A DNA stretch of 64,000 nt from Candidatus Gastranaerophilales bacterium (GTDB lineage Bacteria; Cyanobacteriota; Vampirovibrionia; Gastranaerophilales; Gastranaerophilaceae). The notes beneath the pieces were generated by a model. The model did not search any database, had not been told where the DNA came from, and worked only from the letters and a program-made list of their open reading frames with translations. Both the position numbers and the translations under genes were made by a program. Location of the stretch: NCBI GenBank assembly GCA_944325575.1, contig CALVAR010000006.1, positions 1 to 64,000 on the forward strand. The letters run 5' to 3'. Shown here one piece after another: positions 35,000 through 43,173 of this stretch. Within the stretch, counting starts at the first letter, position 1. The number at the start of each line of letters is the position of its first letter.

Positions 35000-36222
35000 T
35001 GGAATTAACAGGTTTACAAATTTTTAAATATCTTCCGGGTGCAAAAAAAGCGGAAGGCACAAACTGCAAAAAATGCGGATGCCCAACCTGTATGGCTTAT
35101 GCTCTAAAATTGGCAAAAAAACAGACAGATATAGAAAAATGTCCTCATATTCCTGACGAATTAAAAGAAAAATTTTCAGAAGCATCAAAAATACAACAAC
35201 ACGAAATAAAACTTTCTGACAACCTTGTAACGGGCGGCGAGACAGTAATGTTCCGCCATGATAAAACTTTTGTTAACAAAACAGTCATAGCTATTCATCT
35301 GGATGCAGATGCTGCGGATTTTGATACAAAGCTGGAAAAAATAAAAAATTATCATACGGAAAGAATCGGAGAAATCTTCAAAGTAGATGCTGTTTACCTG
35401 ACCGGTACAAATAAAGATATTGCTCGTAAAAAGCTTCAAAATGAAAATATTGCGGTAATTCCCGATGACAGCTTGTATTCCATAGCCAGCGGAAATGATA
35501 TAGAAGAACTTGAACAAGAATCTACAAAACTTCTTTCGCAGGGTAAGAAGAATATAATACTTGAGCTGGAATACGGCAAAAAATCGGTTGCGGAAATTGC
35601 GGAACAGCTTACATATATAAGACGTGCCGCAATTATAAAACGATATGAGCCTCTGACTTATCCGGTGATGGTGAAACTGCCGCAGAATATTGATTCTTTG
35701 CAGGCATGCGCCGTTGCTTCACTTTTGGTATGCAGGTATGCAAATATAGTTGTGCTGAATGATTTTAACGAAGCACTCTTAACAACACTGTTTACGCTGA
35801 GACAAAATATTTATACAAATCCGCAAAAACCATTGCAGGTAGAAGCAAAAATATACGAATTTAATGAACCCGACAGAAACGCACCGGTACTGTTAACAAC
35901 AAACTTTGCTCTTACATACTTTGCAGTAGCGGGAGAGTTGGAATCACTGCCATGCGGTTCATACCTCGTTGTAACGCCGTCGGATGGCATGAGCGTGCTT
36001 ACGGCCTGGTCTGCAGACAAATTTACGGCCGACCTTGTCGCAAAGTCTGTAAAAGATTTTGAACTTGCAAAAAAGGTGGATACGCGCTCTATTATTATTC
36101 CGGGACTGCTTTCTCATATGAAGGACGAACTGCAAGAAGCAATGCCGGAATGGAATATCGTTACGGGTACAATCGAGGCGTGTCAGATTCCGGAATTTTT
36201 GAAAAGCAGAGAATCATTGTAA
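34999..36222 (+). CDS. acsC: Corrinoid iron-sulfur protein large subunit (CODH/ACS gamma-like)
   Basis: A 407-residue AcsC/CdhE homologue. The N-terminal Fe-S domain has C23-x2-C26-x4-C31-x16-C48, the [4Fe-4S] site that reductively reactivates the corrinoid. A TIM-barrel domain follows, and the C-terminal portion (TPSDGMSVLTAWSADKF through GTIEACQIPEFLK) corresponds to the cobalamin-binding domain. GTG start coupled to acsD. Length is somewhat below acetogen AcsC as I recall it. The 3' end overlaps the convergent phosphatase-like gene by nine bases. Confidence 0.87.
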   Translation: MELTGLQIFKYLPGAKKAEGTNCKKCGCPTCMAYALKLAKKQTDIEKCPHIPDELKEKFSEASKIQQHEIKLSDNLVTGGETVMFRHDKTFVNKTVIAIHLDADAADFDTKLEKIKNYHTERIGEIFKVDAVYLTGTNKDIARKKLQNENIAVIPDDSLYSIASGNDIEELEQESTKLLSQGKKNIILELEYGKKSVAEIAEQLTYIRRAAIIKRYEPLTYPVMVKLPQNIDSLQACAVASLLVCRYANIVVLNDFNEALLTTLFTLRQNIYTNPQKPLQVEAKIYEFNEPDRNAPVLLTTNFALTYFAVAGELESLPCGSYLVVTPSDGMSVLTAWSADKFTADLVAKSVKDFELAKKVDTRSIIIPGLLSHMKDELQEAMPEWNIVTGTIEACQIPEFLKSRESL

Positions 36223-36846
36223 AAACAGCGGTATATGACCCGAATACATCAGGATATTCCAGCCTTTGTAATATTTTATCTGGGTTGCGCTGCCTGTCGG
36301 GATAAATACTCTGTTCTGGTTTTCGACAGGTATCTCCAGTGCATTACGTATGGCCGCTCTTATAAAATTAGAATGCGTAACAACAACAATTCTTTTTGTA
36401 AGATTTTCTTCAATGAGATTATTAACAGTGTCTTCTACTCTTGCATCAAATTCAAGAAGAGTTTCTCCGCCTTCAGGTGCATAGCTGGAGGTAAGTTCAT
36501 GGTATTTTTGCAGCTGTTCGGGGTATCTTTCTTCTATTTCCATATAGCTAAGCCCCTTCCAAATACCAAATTCCTGATTTTTCAGCTCAGGACGGATTTC
36601 AAAATCCTGTCCGTACTCTTTTGCAACAAACTGGGCTGTTTGTATACAGCTTAAAGAAGAGCCTGTGTATATCTTGTCTACCTGCGGTGAACGATGGATT
36701 ATCCATTTTGCAATACGTTCCGCTTCTTCCTGACCTTCTTCATTTAACGGCGGGTGGCTTTCTTTGTCGCATATACGGTTTTCTTCCGTATAAAGAGTTG
36801 CCCCGTGAGCTATAAAGGTAATTTTGCATTTACGTTTAAACAGCAT
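36214..36846 (-). CDS. Histidine phosphatase superfamily protein lacking phosphate-pocket arginines
   Basis: A 210-residue protein of the CobC/GpmB-like branch. The nucleophile H14 and second histidine H158 (VVTHSNFIR) and acid E92 (QEFGIWKG) are kept, but the RHG motif reads AHG (13-15) and the usual SSLxRxxQTA motif reads SSLSCIQTA with its Arg missing. Loss of two substrate-binding arginines suggests reduced or changed activity. A corrinoid link (alpha-ribazole phosphatase, CobC) is tempting because acsC is next door, but the genes converge. Confidence 0.75.
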   Translation of the reverse strand: MLFKRKCKITFIAHGATLYTEENRICDKESHPPLNEEGQEEAERIAKWIIHRSPQVDKIYTGSSLSCIQTAQFVAKEYGQDFEIRPELKNQEFGIWKGLSYMEIEERYPEQLQKYHELTSSYAPEGGETLLEFDARVEDTVNNLIEENLTKRIVVVTHSNFIRAAIRNALEIPVENQNRVFIPTGSATQIKYYKGWNILMYSGHIPLFLQ

Positions 36847-36921
36847 AATGTCTCTCCGTTATTTTTTGTATGATTTTTGTCGGAACAAAAAGCAAAAACT
36901 TTAATATCTGCGGCAAAAATA

Positions 36922-36962
36922 AATTAAAAGACCGAGATTTTTTTAATCCCGGTCTTTATTAT
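36922..36962 (-). terminator. Intrinsic terminator of SLH protein gene
   Basis: AAAGACCG (36927-36934) pairs with CGGTCTTT (36950-36957) with short inner pairing; read on the minus strand it ends in a T-run. Confidence 0.75.
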
Positions 36963-36974
36963 AACTTTTAACTC

Positions 36975-38129
36975 TTATTCAAGAATCATTCCGTTAGTCA
37001 GGTCGATTCTGACAGGTTTTGTCAATTTCAGATTAAGGATATCGCCTTCTTTAATCTGGATTTTGTGACCTTTAATGATTTTTAAATACAAAGTTTTCCA
37101 GAAACCTTCCGGTCTGTATCCGCCGAGAGCTTCACCGCAGAAAGCAGCAGTCTGATTTCTGTCAGTAGTGATTGTATGAGTTTCCATAGTTACTTCACCG
37201 TTTCTGACAAATAATCTGCCGATTTTTACGTTTGATATTTTTCCGCTCAAAGCGTCATTTTCAACAAGAAGCAGATATTTTTCCGGCGTTACAAGGTTTT
37301 TAGGGAGTTTAGAAAGGAACTCATCGCCCGCTTTTGATTTTTTGCAGGTAATTTCCTTATTAACAACCATTATAGGAATAACTGTTCCGGCAGGAATAGT
37401 AGCTATATATCCTTCCAGTGTTGTTGTCGGAATAATAATACCTTCTGCCAGTCTCGGGCTCATAGCTTCTTTCAGCTTTTCGTTAGGATTCAATTTTGCC
37501 TGTTCAAGCATTTTTACTAAAAATGCAGCCAATTCAGCTCTTGTTGCAGGTCTGTTTGCGTTAATAACATTTTCTTCGCCTGGCTCTTTAACTACCATAC
37601 CGAGAATTTCAGCCTTACCTGCAGCTATGATAAGCCAATCCGGAATCTGCTGGTAATCTGTATAGCTGTTTTCCAGTATTTCTACAGCTTTTTGGTTTGA
37701 TATAGTTTCTGTTGTCAGTGCGTTTACCGTTGTAGATATTACGTGGCCTCTTGACACTGTTCCGTAAGGATCAAAGTGTCCGTCAGTATAACCTTTTAAA
37801 AGATCAAACATAACAGCTCTCTGCACCATACCGTAGAACCAGTCTTTTTCACTTACGTCAGTGAATTTGGCAGGCTTTTTAATATCAGCGTTTTGCTGAT
37901 CAAAAGCCTTCACTACCATAGTAGCAAATTCTGCTCTGGTAACGTTTTGGTCCGGACGATAGTTACCGTCAGGATATCCGACAACAACATTAAAATCAGT
38001 TAAAATTTGAATCTGCTTGTATGCCCAGTGATCTTTCGGCAAATCTGCGTAATCTTTAGCAAAAGATATTGCGGAAGTAAACCCGAAAACCATTGCAAGC
38101 ATTATAGCTTTTGTTAAAAGTTTCTTCAT
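36975..38129 (-). CDS. SLH-domain envelope protein
   Basis: A 384-residue exported protein: signal peptide 1-24 (ending ISFAKD), then about three S-layer homology repeats (about 27-85, 88-150, 155-215) with the hallmark VVGYPDGNYRPDQNVTRAEFA and LLKGYTDGHFDPYGTVSR. The C-terminal 170 residues are beta-rich (TIPAGTVIPIMVV, KIQIKEGDILNLKL) but too short for the large cyanobacterial SLH-porin barrel. Probably links the outer layer to peptidoglycan-attached polymer. GGAGA precedes the ATG; own terminator, so likely well expressed. Confidence 0.85.
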   Translation of the reverse strand: MKKLLTKAIMLAMVFGFTSAISFAKDYADLPKDHWAYKQIQILTDFNVVVGYPDGNYRPDQNVTRAEFATMVVKAFDQQNADIKKPAKFTDVSEKDWFYGMVQRAVMFDLLKGYTDGHFDPYGTVSRGHVISTTVNALTTETISNQKAVEILENSYTDYQQIPDWLIIAAGKAEILGMVVKEPGEENVINANRPATRAELAAFLVKMLEQAKLNPNEKLKEAMSPRLAEGIIIPTTTLEGYIATIPAGTVIPIMVVNKEITCKKSKAGDEFLSKLPKNLVTPEKYLLLVENDALSGKISNVKIGRLFVRNGEVTMETHTITTDRNQTAAFCGEALGGYRPEGFWKTLYLKIIKGHKIQIKEGDILNLKLTKPVRIDLTNGMILE

Positions 38130-38218
38130 AAAGTTCTCCTTAATACCTAAACACTTTGTGTTATTATGCTAGATTTTACCAGTATAAAGAATCAGTTGCA
38201 AGGAATCGTTATATATCT

Positions 38219-38968
38219 TTACCATTGTTGTGAATATCTTTTTACATAGAAATTATCATCATTTTTTAAATTTTCTTTTATACGCTCCAGAACAGGGCTT
38301 GTCTCAGACAGATATGACAGCACCATTGCAGTCTTTTCTCGAATTGTATAATCTCTGAATACGGAAGTTTTTTCCAAAACTTTTTCCAATCTTGCATCAG
38401 CCGGTGCTTTTATGACAGCCAGCGCCTCAAGACACCAGTAAAGGTTAAAAAGTTTTTTTGTGTACCAGTTGCTTCTTTTTAGCTTTTCCAGCTCCTCAAA
38501 AACATAATCAATCCTATGGTATAAATTTTCAAGAAAATATTCTTTTTCATTTATATAAGGCAAAACTTCGATAATCATACGGCAGATATTTGGATTTATG
38601 TCATTTACAGCTTTTAGCAGGCTATCGAGAATAGTCCTTGTCTGAAAAAATGCCGCATAACTTTCTTCTTTCATAAACTCATTAACTTTATGAGCACACG
38701 CCTCACGTATCAGTGCAGCATGATTTGTTAGGTGAAAAATCAGTATATCTGCTTCTTGCTGTGATAGAATCGAATCCAGTTTTAATATACAAATCTGTTT
38801 TTCTATATCCGTTTGAGGAAATTTGGAAGAATCTATGTTCAAAATATCAAAAACTTCTTCTCTTGTATAAGTTTTTTCACAAAAATCTGCAGCCCTTTCT
38901 ATTTCCGCTTCGGTATCAGTTACAATTTGATTTTGCATATTATTTAAAATTTGAACATCTTTATTCAT
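38219..38968 (-). CDS. HEAT/ARM-like helical repeat protein, hypothetical
   Basis: About 249 residues, entirely helical in appearance, with repeated helix pairs (for example LIREACAHKVNEFM and TIREKTAMVLSYLSE) reminiscent of HEAT repeats. No catalytic motif and no signal peptide; likely a protein-protein interaction scaffold. ATG 38968 is chosen; GTG 38974 is two codons longer. No Shine-Dalgarno is seen. Confidence 0.6.
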   Translation of the reverse strand: MNKDVQILNNMQNQIVTDTEAEIERAADFCEKTYTREEVFDILNIDSSKFPQTDIEKQICILKLDSILSQQEADILIFHLTNHAALIREACAHKVNEFMKEESYAAFFQTRTILDSLLKAVNDINPNICRMIIEVLPYINEKEYFLENLYHRIDYVFEELEKLKRSNWYTKKLFNLYWCLEALAVIKAPADARLEKVLEKTSVFRDYTIREKTAMVLSYLSETSPVLERIKENLKNDDNFYVKRYSQQW

Positions 38969-39053
38969 AGACACAAATATATCATAACCGGTGCTTAAAA
39001 AAATCTGTATAAAATTTTAAATTATTAATGCACAATCAAGAAAGGATTTAAAA

Positions 39054-39221
39054 GTGAGAGAACTTGTAGATTTAATGAAAGAACTTTTTTTAATTAAAGA
39101 AGAGAAAGCCGCAATAGTAGGGTTAAGCGGATTTAAAAAAACTAGAAAATCCGGTGTAAAAAGAACAAAAAAGAAAGTAAACAAAGAGGTCAAATTATCC
39201 GACCTTATGAGAAGAGCCTAA
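39054..39221 (+). CDS. Small basic protein, 55 residues
   Basis: A short GTG-initiated frame with a well-placed AGGA (39043-39046, seven bases before the start). The product begins MRELVDLMKELFLIKEEK and has a very basic middle (KKTRKSGVKRTKKK) and ends LSDLMRRA: an acidic helix followed by a Lys/Arg-rich segment, suggesting nucleic-acid or ribosome binding. Family unknown. It lies 14 bases before the acyltransferase frame and divergent from the HEAT-like gene. Confidence 0.55.
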   Translation: MRELVDLMKELFLIKEEKAAIVGLSGFKKTRKSGVKRTKKKVNKEVKLSDLMRRA

Positions 39222-39235
39222 AATAACATATAGAG

Positions 39236-39949
39236 ATGGCTATATTTCACAAACATGCAAAATCTTTTTGTTTGTTGTATTATAGACCTATGTTTAAAAA
39301 TATAGACAAGCGGAAACTGGTTTCATTTTTATCTTTTGTACTAAAGCATTTTTATGCTTTTGAAAGTCTTTTTTATAATTGTAAAAATATAAACTATCCA
39401 AAACAGAAACCCGTAATTTTTGCTCTGTGGCATGCCCATCAGTGTGCACTGTATGCAAACGAAGACAGAGGAAATCTGAATGTAATGATATCAAAGTCCA
39501 ATGACGGTGATATCATTGCAGCTGCAACAGAACATGTAGGAATAAAAGTCGTCAGAGGTTCTTCAAAACGTTCCGGTGCCTCGGCATCGTTAGCACTTTT
39601 AGAAAAACTTGAGCAGGGAGAATGTGCCGCTATTACAATAGATGGTCCAAGAGGTCCTTTCGGTGTTGTAAAAGAAGGCATTATAAATATTGCAAAATTA
39701 TCACAGGTTCCGATTGTTCCGATGATATGGTATTCACCGTCAAAATGGCTGTTAGAATTTGATACCTGGGACAAATTCCGTTTTCCGTTTCTTGGTGTAA
39801 AAACTATTGCCGTATATGGTGAGCCTATATATGTAAAATCGGATTGTTCTCCGGAAGAAGCCGAAGAATACAGGCTAAATGTCGAAAATAAACTCAAAGA
39901 TTTATACAAGTACGCTCAGGAAAATTTTGATGAGCTTTTAAAAAGCTAA
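39236..39949 (+). CDS. DUF374 lysophospholipid acyltransferase-like protein
   Basis: A 237-residue protein of the DUF374 branch of glycerolipid acyltransferases. LWHAHQ (about 63-68) stands for the usual HxxxxD region start, MISKSNDGDIIAAATEHVGIKVVRGSS and ITIDGPRGPFGVVKEG are diagnostic. It probably acylates lipid A-like or other envelope lipid acceptors in the inner membrane. The start may instead be ATG 39290 (MFKNIDKRK), which gives a more usual N-terminus; neither has a good ribosome site. Confidence 0.85.
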   Translation: MAIFHKHAKSFCLLYYRPMFKNIDKRKLVSFLSFVLKHFYAFESLFYNCKNINYPKQKPVIFALWHAHQCALYANEDRGNLNVMISKSNDGDIIAAATEHVGIKVVRGSSKRSGASASLALLEKLEQGECAAITIDGPRGPFGVVKEGIINIAKLSQVPIVPMIWYSPSKWLLEFDTWDKFRFPFLGVKTIAVYGEPIYVKSDCSPEEAEEYRLNVENKLKDLYKYAQENFDELLKS

Positions 39950-40051
39950 TCATACATATATCTTAATATTTTTTTAAACCGGTTAAACTTGTGCCGCTTT
40001 TCTGCCGATAATTATATTGTAGTGTTTATGCAGGTATTTTGAGGGTTAAAT

Positions 40052-41095
40052 ATGACTTCAATTATGAAAAAAGAAATTTTTGAAGAACCGGGAGTTGTTA
40101 AACATTTGTTAGACAGTTATGTCACTGATGAGAACAAAATTTCTATAGACTTGCCCGAAAAAATTGACAATATTGTTATAGTTGCAAGCGGCTCTTCTTA
40201 CAACTGTGCGGCAATAGCAGCACCTTTGTTTATAGAATACGTACAGATACCCTGTGAATATGAATATTCCAGCGAATTTATACTGCAGAAAAAACACTTT
40301 ATAACACCAGATTCATTATACATATTTGTTTCGCAATCAGGTGAAACTTCTGATACCCTGAAAGCCTTAAACATAATAAAAGAACAGGGCGTTAAAACAA
40401 TGTGTATCACAAACTCCAAAGATTCCACAATGTGGAAATTATGCGATTACAAAATATTATCCGATGCTGGAGAAGAAAAAAGTATTGCATCTACTAAAGC
40501 TCTAACCGCACAAATATTTTGTTCAATTCTAGTTATGCTGAAACTCGTATCACAAAATGGTGTGGATATTTCAGGATATTTGAACACTATGCGCAGATTA
40601 CCCGCATATCTGGAAAGAATAAAAATAGACGCACAAAAAATAGAGCAGGCTGCCCGTTTGACTGCAGATTTCCAAAATATCTCAATACTCGGAAACAAAA
40701 ACTATTATCCGATTGCAAAAGAAGGTGCCCTAAAAATGAAAGAGACCTGCTATCTCAATGTTATGGCTTATCCCTTTGGCGAATTTATGCACGGGCATGT
40801 GGCTGTGTTAAACCAAAAATCAATTGTAATTGCAATTATAGATGAAGAGAATGCCGAATTTGCAATGCGAAATCTAAAAAAAATTAAAGATGAATACAAC
40901 CCGAAAATAATATGTATAACCTCTGTTCAGGATGTAAAATCGGGTGATATAAATATCTATATAAAAACAAAACGTAAATTAAAAGCTATATTTGGTTCTT
41001 TGCTGACTCTTCAACTAATGGCGTGCGAAATGGCAAATCTGCTGGATAAAAATCCTGATTCGCCAAAAGGGCTGCACAAAGTTGTAAAAGACTGA
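40052..41095 (+). CDS. SIS-domain sugar isomerase/deaminase (GlmS C-terminal-like)
   Basis: A 347-residue protein with two SIS domains and no glutaminase domain. SGSSYNCA, SQSGETSDTLKAL and SIASTKALTAQ form the first sugar-phosphate site; EGALKMKETCYLNVMAYPFGEFMHGHVA is GlmS-like and the C-terminus (NPDSPKGLHKVVKD) matches the GlmS tail. Expected activity: ammonia-dependent glucosamine-6-phosphate or fructosamine-type deaminase/isomerase. GAGGG precedes the ATG. Stands alone before RNA element copy 3. Confidence 0.85.
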   Translation: MTSIMKKEIFEEPGVVKHLLDSYVTDENKISIDLPEKIDNIVIVASGSSYNCAAIAAPLFIEYVQIPCEYEYSSEFILQKKHFITPDSLYIFVSQSGETSDTLKALNIIKEQGVKTMCITNSKDSTMWKLCDYKILSDAGEEKSIASTKALTAQIFCSILVMLKLVSQNGVDISGYLNTMRRLPAYLERIKIDAQKIEQAARLTADFQNISILGNKNYYPIAKEGALKMKETCYLNVMAYPFGEFMHGHVAVLNQKSIVIAIIDEENAEFAMRNLKKIKDEYNPKIICITSVQDVKSGDINIYIKTKRKLKAIFGSLLTLQLMACEMANLLDKNPDSPKGLHKVVKD

Positions 41096-41186
41096 AAAAC
41101 ACGCACTATACAGCACTAAAATACGTATAATCTTTTTACATAATAATATTAATCATTACATAAAAACTGTCACCTAATTGTAGAAT

Positions 41187-41365
41187 ATGTCTGAGGCGGC
41201 CTCGCTTGTAGAAGTGGTCCACGGAGTGCGAGTGACGCCAAGTCTAGCATTTTGCGGAAGTGACCCCATGCACTTGTTGCCTGTGCCGGACTTGTTTTTA
41301 AAAACTGACTTGTTTATTGCACAGGTTCATCAAGTAGTCGGAGTCAGTTGACAATATGAAATTAT
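41187..41365 (+). ncRNA. Dispersed structured RNA element, copy 3 (179 nt)
   Basis: Same length as copy 1 with, by hand count, 13 substitutions and no insertion or deletion. The terminal blocks ATGTCTGAGG and GGAGTCAGTTGACAATATGAAATTAT-type end are unchanged, as are CTCGC/GCGAG and CCTGTGC/GCACAGG. Substitutions cluster between the second and third ACTTGTT and near GGTTCA. It lies alone in the 422-base gap between the SIS gene and the dehydrogenase, 150 bases before the latter. Otherwise that gap holds only AT-rich sequence and the GGGAGG ribosome site of the next gene. Confidence 0.7.
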
Positions 41366-41517
41366 AGTAATAATACTACTACTGTTTTTTAGAATATCCT
41401 ATGAAAACTTTATATAAACTATTAACATTAATACAACTAGCCCGGCCGGAGCATTAAACCAAAAGCAAATAAGTACTAATATTTTTTGTAAAACAATTCA
41501 CAGGGAGGAATAAAACT

Positions 41518-42531
41518 ATGGATAAAGTTGTCTATTTTGATGTTCAAGATGATGAGCAGGAATTCTTGAAATCACATAATGAAGGCAAATACAACTATTA
41601 TCTGGAAAAAAATTCGCTTACTAATATTTCACAAATACCTGACGAATACAAAGATGCAAGAATAATTTCTGTTTTTACAACTTCAAGAGTGGGCAAAGAA
41701 GTTCTTAAACAATTTTCTAAACTCGAGCTTATTGCTCTTCGTTCCGTAGGATTTAATCATATCGACCTTGATTACTGCAACGATAACAATATAGTAGTGG
41801 AAAATACACCTAATTACGGGAATAAAAGTGTTGCGGAATTTGCAATGGCACTGCTGCTTGATGTTTGCAGAAAAATCACAACGGCATATCTCGAGTACAA
41901 AGAAATTGATATAAAAACACAAAACTTTATCGGTCAGGAACTCGGAGGAAAGACTATAGGCATTGTTGGTTTGGGAGCAATAGGTTCGGAATTTGCCAGG
42001 CTTTCTTACGGTTTTGATATGAATATTCTTGGATATGATTTAAGTCAAAAAGAGAATTTAATTGAAAATTACCACGTTAAATATACGGACTTTGAAACGC
42101 TTTTAAAAGAATCAGACTTTATATCAATCCACGCACCTCTGACAAAAGATAACTACCATATGTTTAATGAAAATGCTTTCAAAAAAATGAAAAATTCCGC
42201 AATACTTATAAATACAGCAAGAGGCGAACACATAGAGACACAGGCTCTTTACAATGCAATAGTGAACAAAGAAATTGCAGGAGCCGGTCTTGATGTACTG
42301 GAAAGTGAAGAAACCATATCAGATCCTGACTATCTGGTTGATATAAGCAGATTGAATGAAAACACTCTGAAGCAAACAATTTTAAATACAAGACTTCAAC
42401 AGCTTCCAAATGTTATAATCACGCCTCATATTGCGTATAACACAAAAGAAGCTATAAACAGAATTCTTGAGACCGTAATGTCTAATATAGACTCATTTGC
42501 ACAGGGCGTTGTTGACAATAATGTAAATTAA
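41518..42531 (+). CDS. D-2-hydroxyacid dehydrogenase (D-lactate dehydrogenase-like)
   Basis: A 337-residue NAD-dependent D-isomer-specific 2-hydroxyacid dehydrogenase. RSVGFNHIDLDYC and NYGNKSVAEFAMAL are catalytic-domain motifs, GIVGLGAIGSEFA is the Rossmann loop, NTARGEHIETQAL carries the active-site Arg, and TPHIAYNTKEAI the catalytic His. The closest named activity is fermentative D-lactate dehydrogenase (LdhA), but glyoxylate or other 2-oxoacids remain possible. Strong GGGAGGA ribosome site. Confidence 0.87.
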   Translation: MDKVVYFDVQDDEQEFLKSHNEGKYNYYLEKNSLTNISQIPDEYKDARIISVFTTSRVGKEVLKQFSKLELIALRSVGFNHIDLDYCNDNNIVVENTPNYGNKSVAEFAMALLLDVCRKITTAYLEYKEIDIKTQNFIGQELGGKTIGIVGLGAIGSEFARLSYGFDMNILGYDLSQKENLIENYHVKYTDFETLLKESDFISIHAPLTKDNYHMFNENAFKKMKNSAILINTARGEHIETQALYNAIVNKEIAGAGLDVLESEETISDPDYLVDISRLNENTLKQTILNTRLQQLPNVIITPHIAYNTKEAINRILETVMSNIDSFAQGVVDNNVN

Positions 42532-42544
42532 ATATTATAGACTG

Positions 42545-42745
42545 TCCGAGAAAATTTTGCGATAAGGAACGTGAGCAAAATTTTTGAGTGTCATTTGAAA
42601 AAGTGAGCAGTGCCGGCTGCGTTGAGCGGAATCAGACTGGCACGCCGTGTGAGGCAACGCCGAACCCAGTGCCACTACGAAGGAAAACGTTGAGTTTTCC
42701 GAAGTGTCTGATTACAAGACAGCCGGCGGCATCTGCGACACTAGA
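42545..42745 (+). ncRNA. Candidate nested structured RNA upstream of rpsF
   Basis: GC-rich 200-base block in an AT-rich gap. A leading hairpin pairs 42551-42560 with 42575-42584 (ten bases). Then four nested stems: 42587-42592 with 42737-42742; 42612-42619 with 42720-42727; 42630-42637 with 42706-42713; 42638-42643 with 42669-42674. A side hairpin pairs 42682-42688 with 42694-42700. No reading frame. Strand cannot be told from pairing; + is assumed. It is upstream of the rpsF promoter-like TATAAT, so probably not part of that leader. Not recognised. Confidence 0.6.
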
Positions 42746-42804
42746 TTAGATAAATATTAAGCATACGTAAGATTTTAAACCAAATAATTTGTATTCGTAT
42801 TTTG

Positions 42805-42834
42805 TTTATGATAAGTTTCTTTTACACGTATAAT
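42805..42834 (+). promoter_or_regulatory. Candidate rpsF promoter
   Basis: TATAAT at 42829-42834 with a weak TTTATG (42805-42810) 18 bases before it. The start of transcription would be just ahead of the AAGGAG at 42842-42847, giving a very short leader. Confidence 0.4.
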
Positions 42835-42854
42835 TACCATAAAGGAGCAAAAAA

Positions 42855-43151
42855 TTGAGAAAATACGAATTACTTACAATTATTAAACCGAATATGGATG
42901 CTGAAGAAGCAGATAAAGTAATTGCAAAAATAGAAGAAAGCATCAAAGCTCTTGGCGGAAGCGTCTCTTCTACAGATAAAATGGGCAGAAAAAAATTAGC
43001 TCACGATATCCAGAATTTCAGAGACGGTCACTATGTAGCACAGAGACTTGAACTTGATCCTTCCAAAGTTGCAGAGTTTAAAAGACAATTAAGCTTAAAT
43101 GAAAATATCTTAAGAACTATGTTTATGGAAGAATCTAAAGTAGGCGCATAG
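42855..43151 (+). CDS. rpsF: Ribosomal protein bS6
   Basis: A 98-residue S6 protein of the small-subunit platform, partner of S18. Begins (M)RKYELLTIIKPN with TTG start, AAGGAG seven bases upstream. The body KLAHDIQNFRDGHYVAQRLEL is diagnostic. First gene of an rpsF-ssb-rpsR unit, 22 bases ahead of ssb. Confidence 0.97.
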   Translation: MRKYELLTIIKPNMDAEEADKVIAKIEESIKALGGSVSSTDKMGRKKLAHDIQNFRDGHYVAQRLELDPSKVAEFKRQLSLNENILRTMFMEESKVGA

Positions 43152-43173
43152 TCAGGAAAGTCAGGAGAAAAAA

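Noticed and set aside
42545-42745. Known S6:S18 leader motif
   Set aside because: The likely rpsF promoter lies after this region, leaving almost no leader, and the structure is larger than the short S6:S18 motif.
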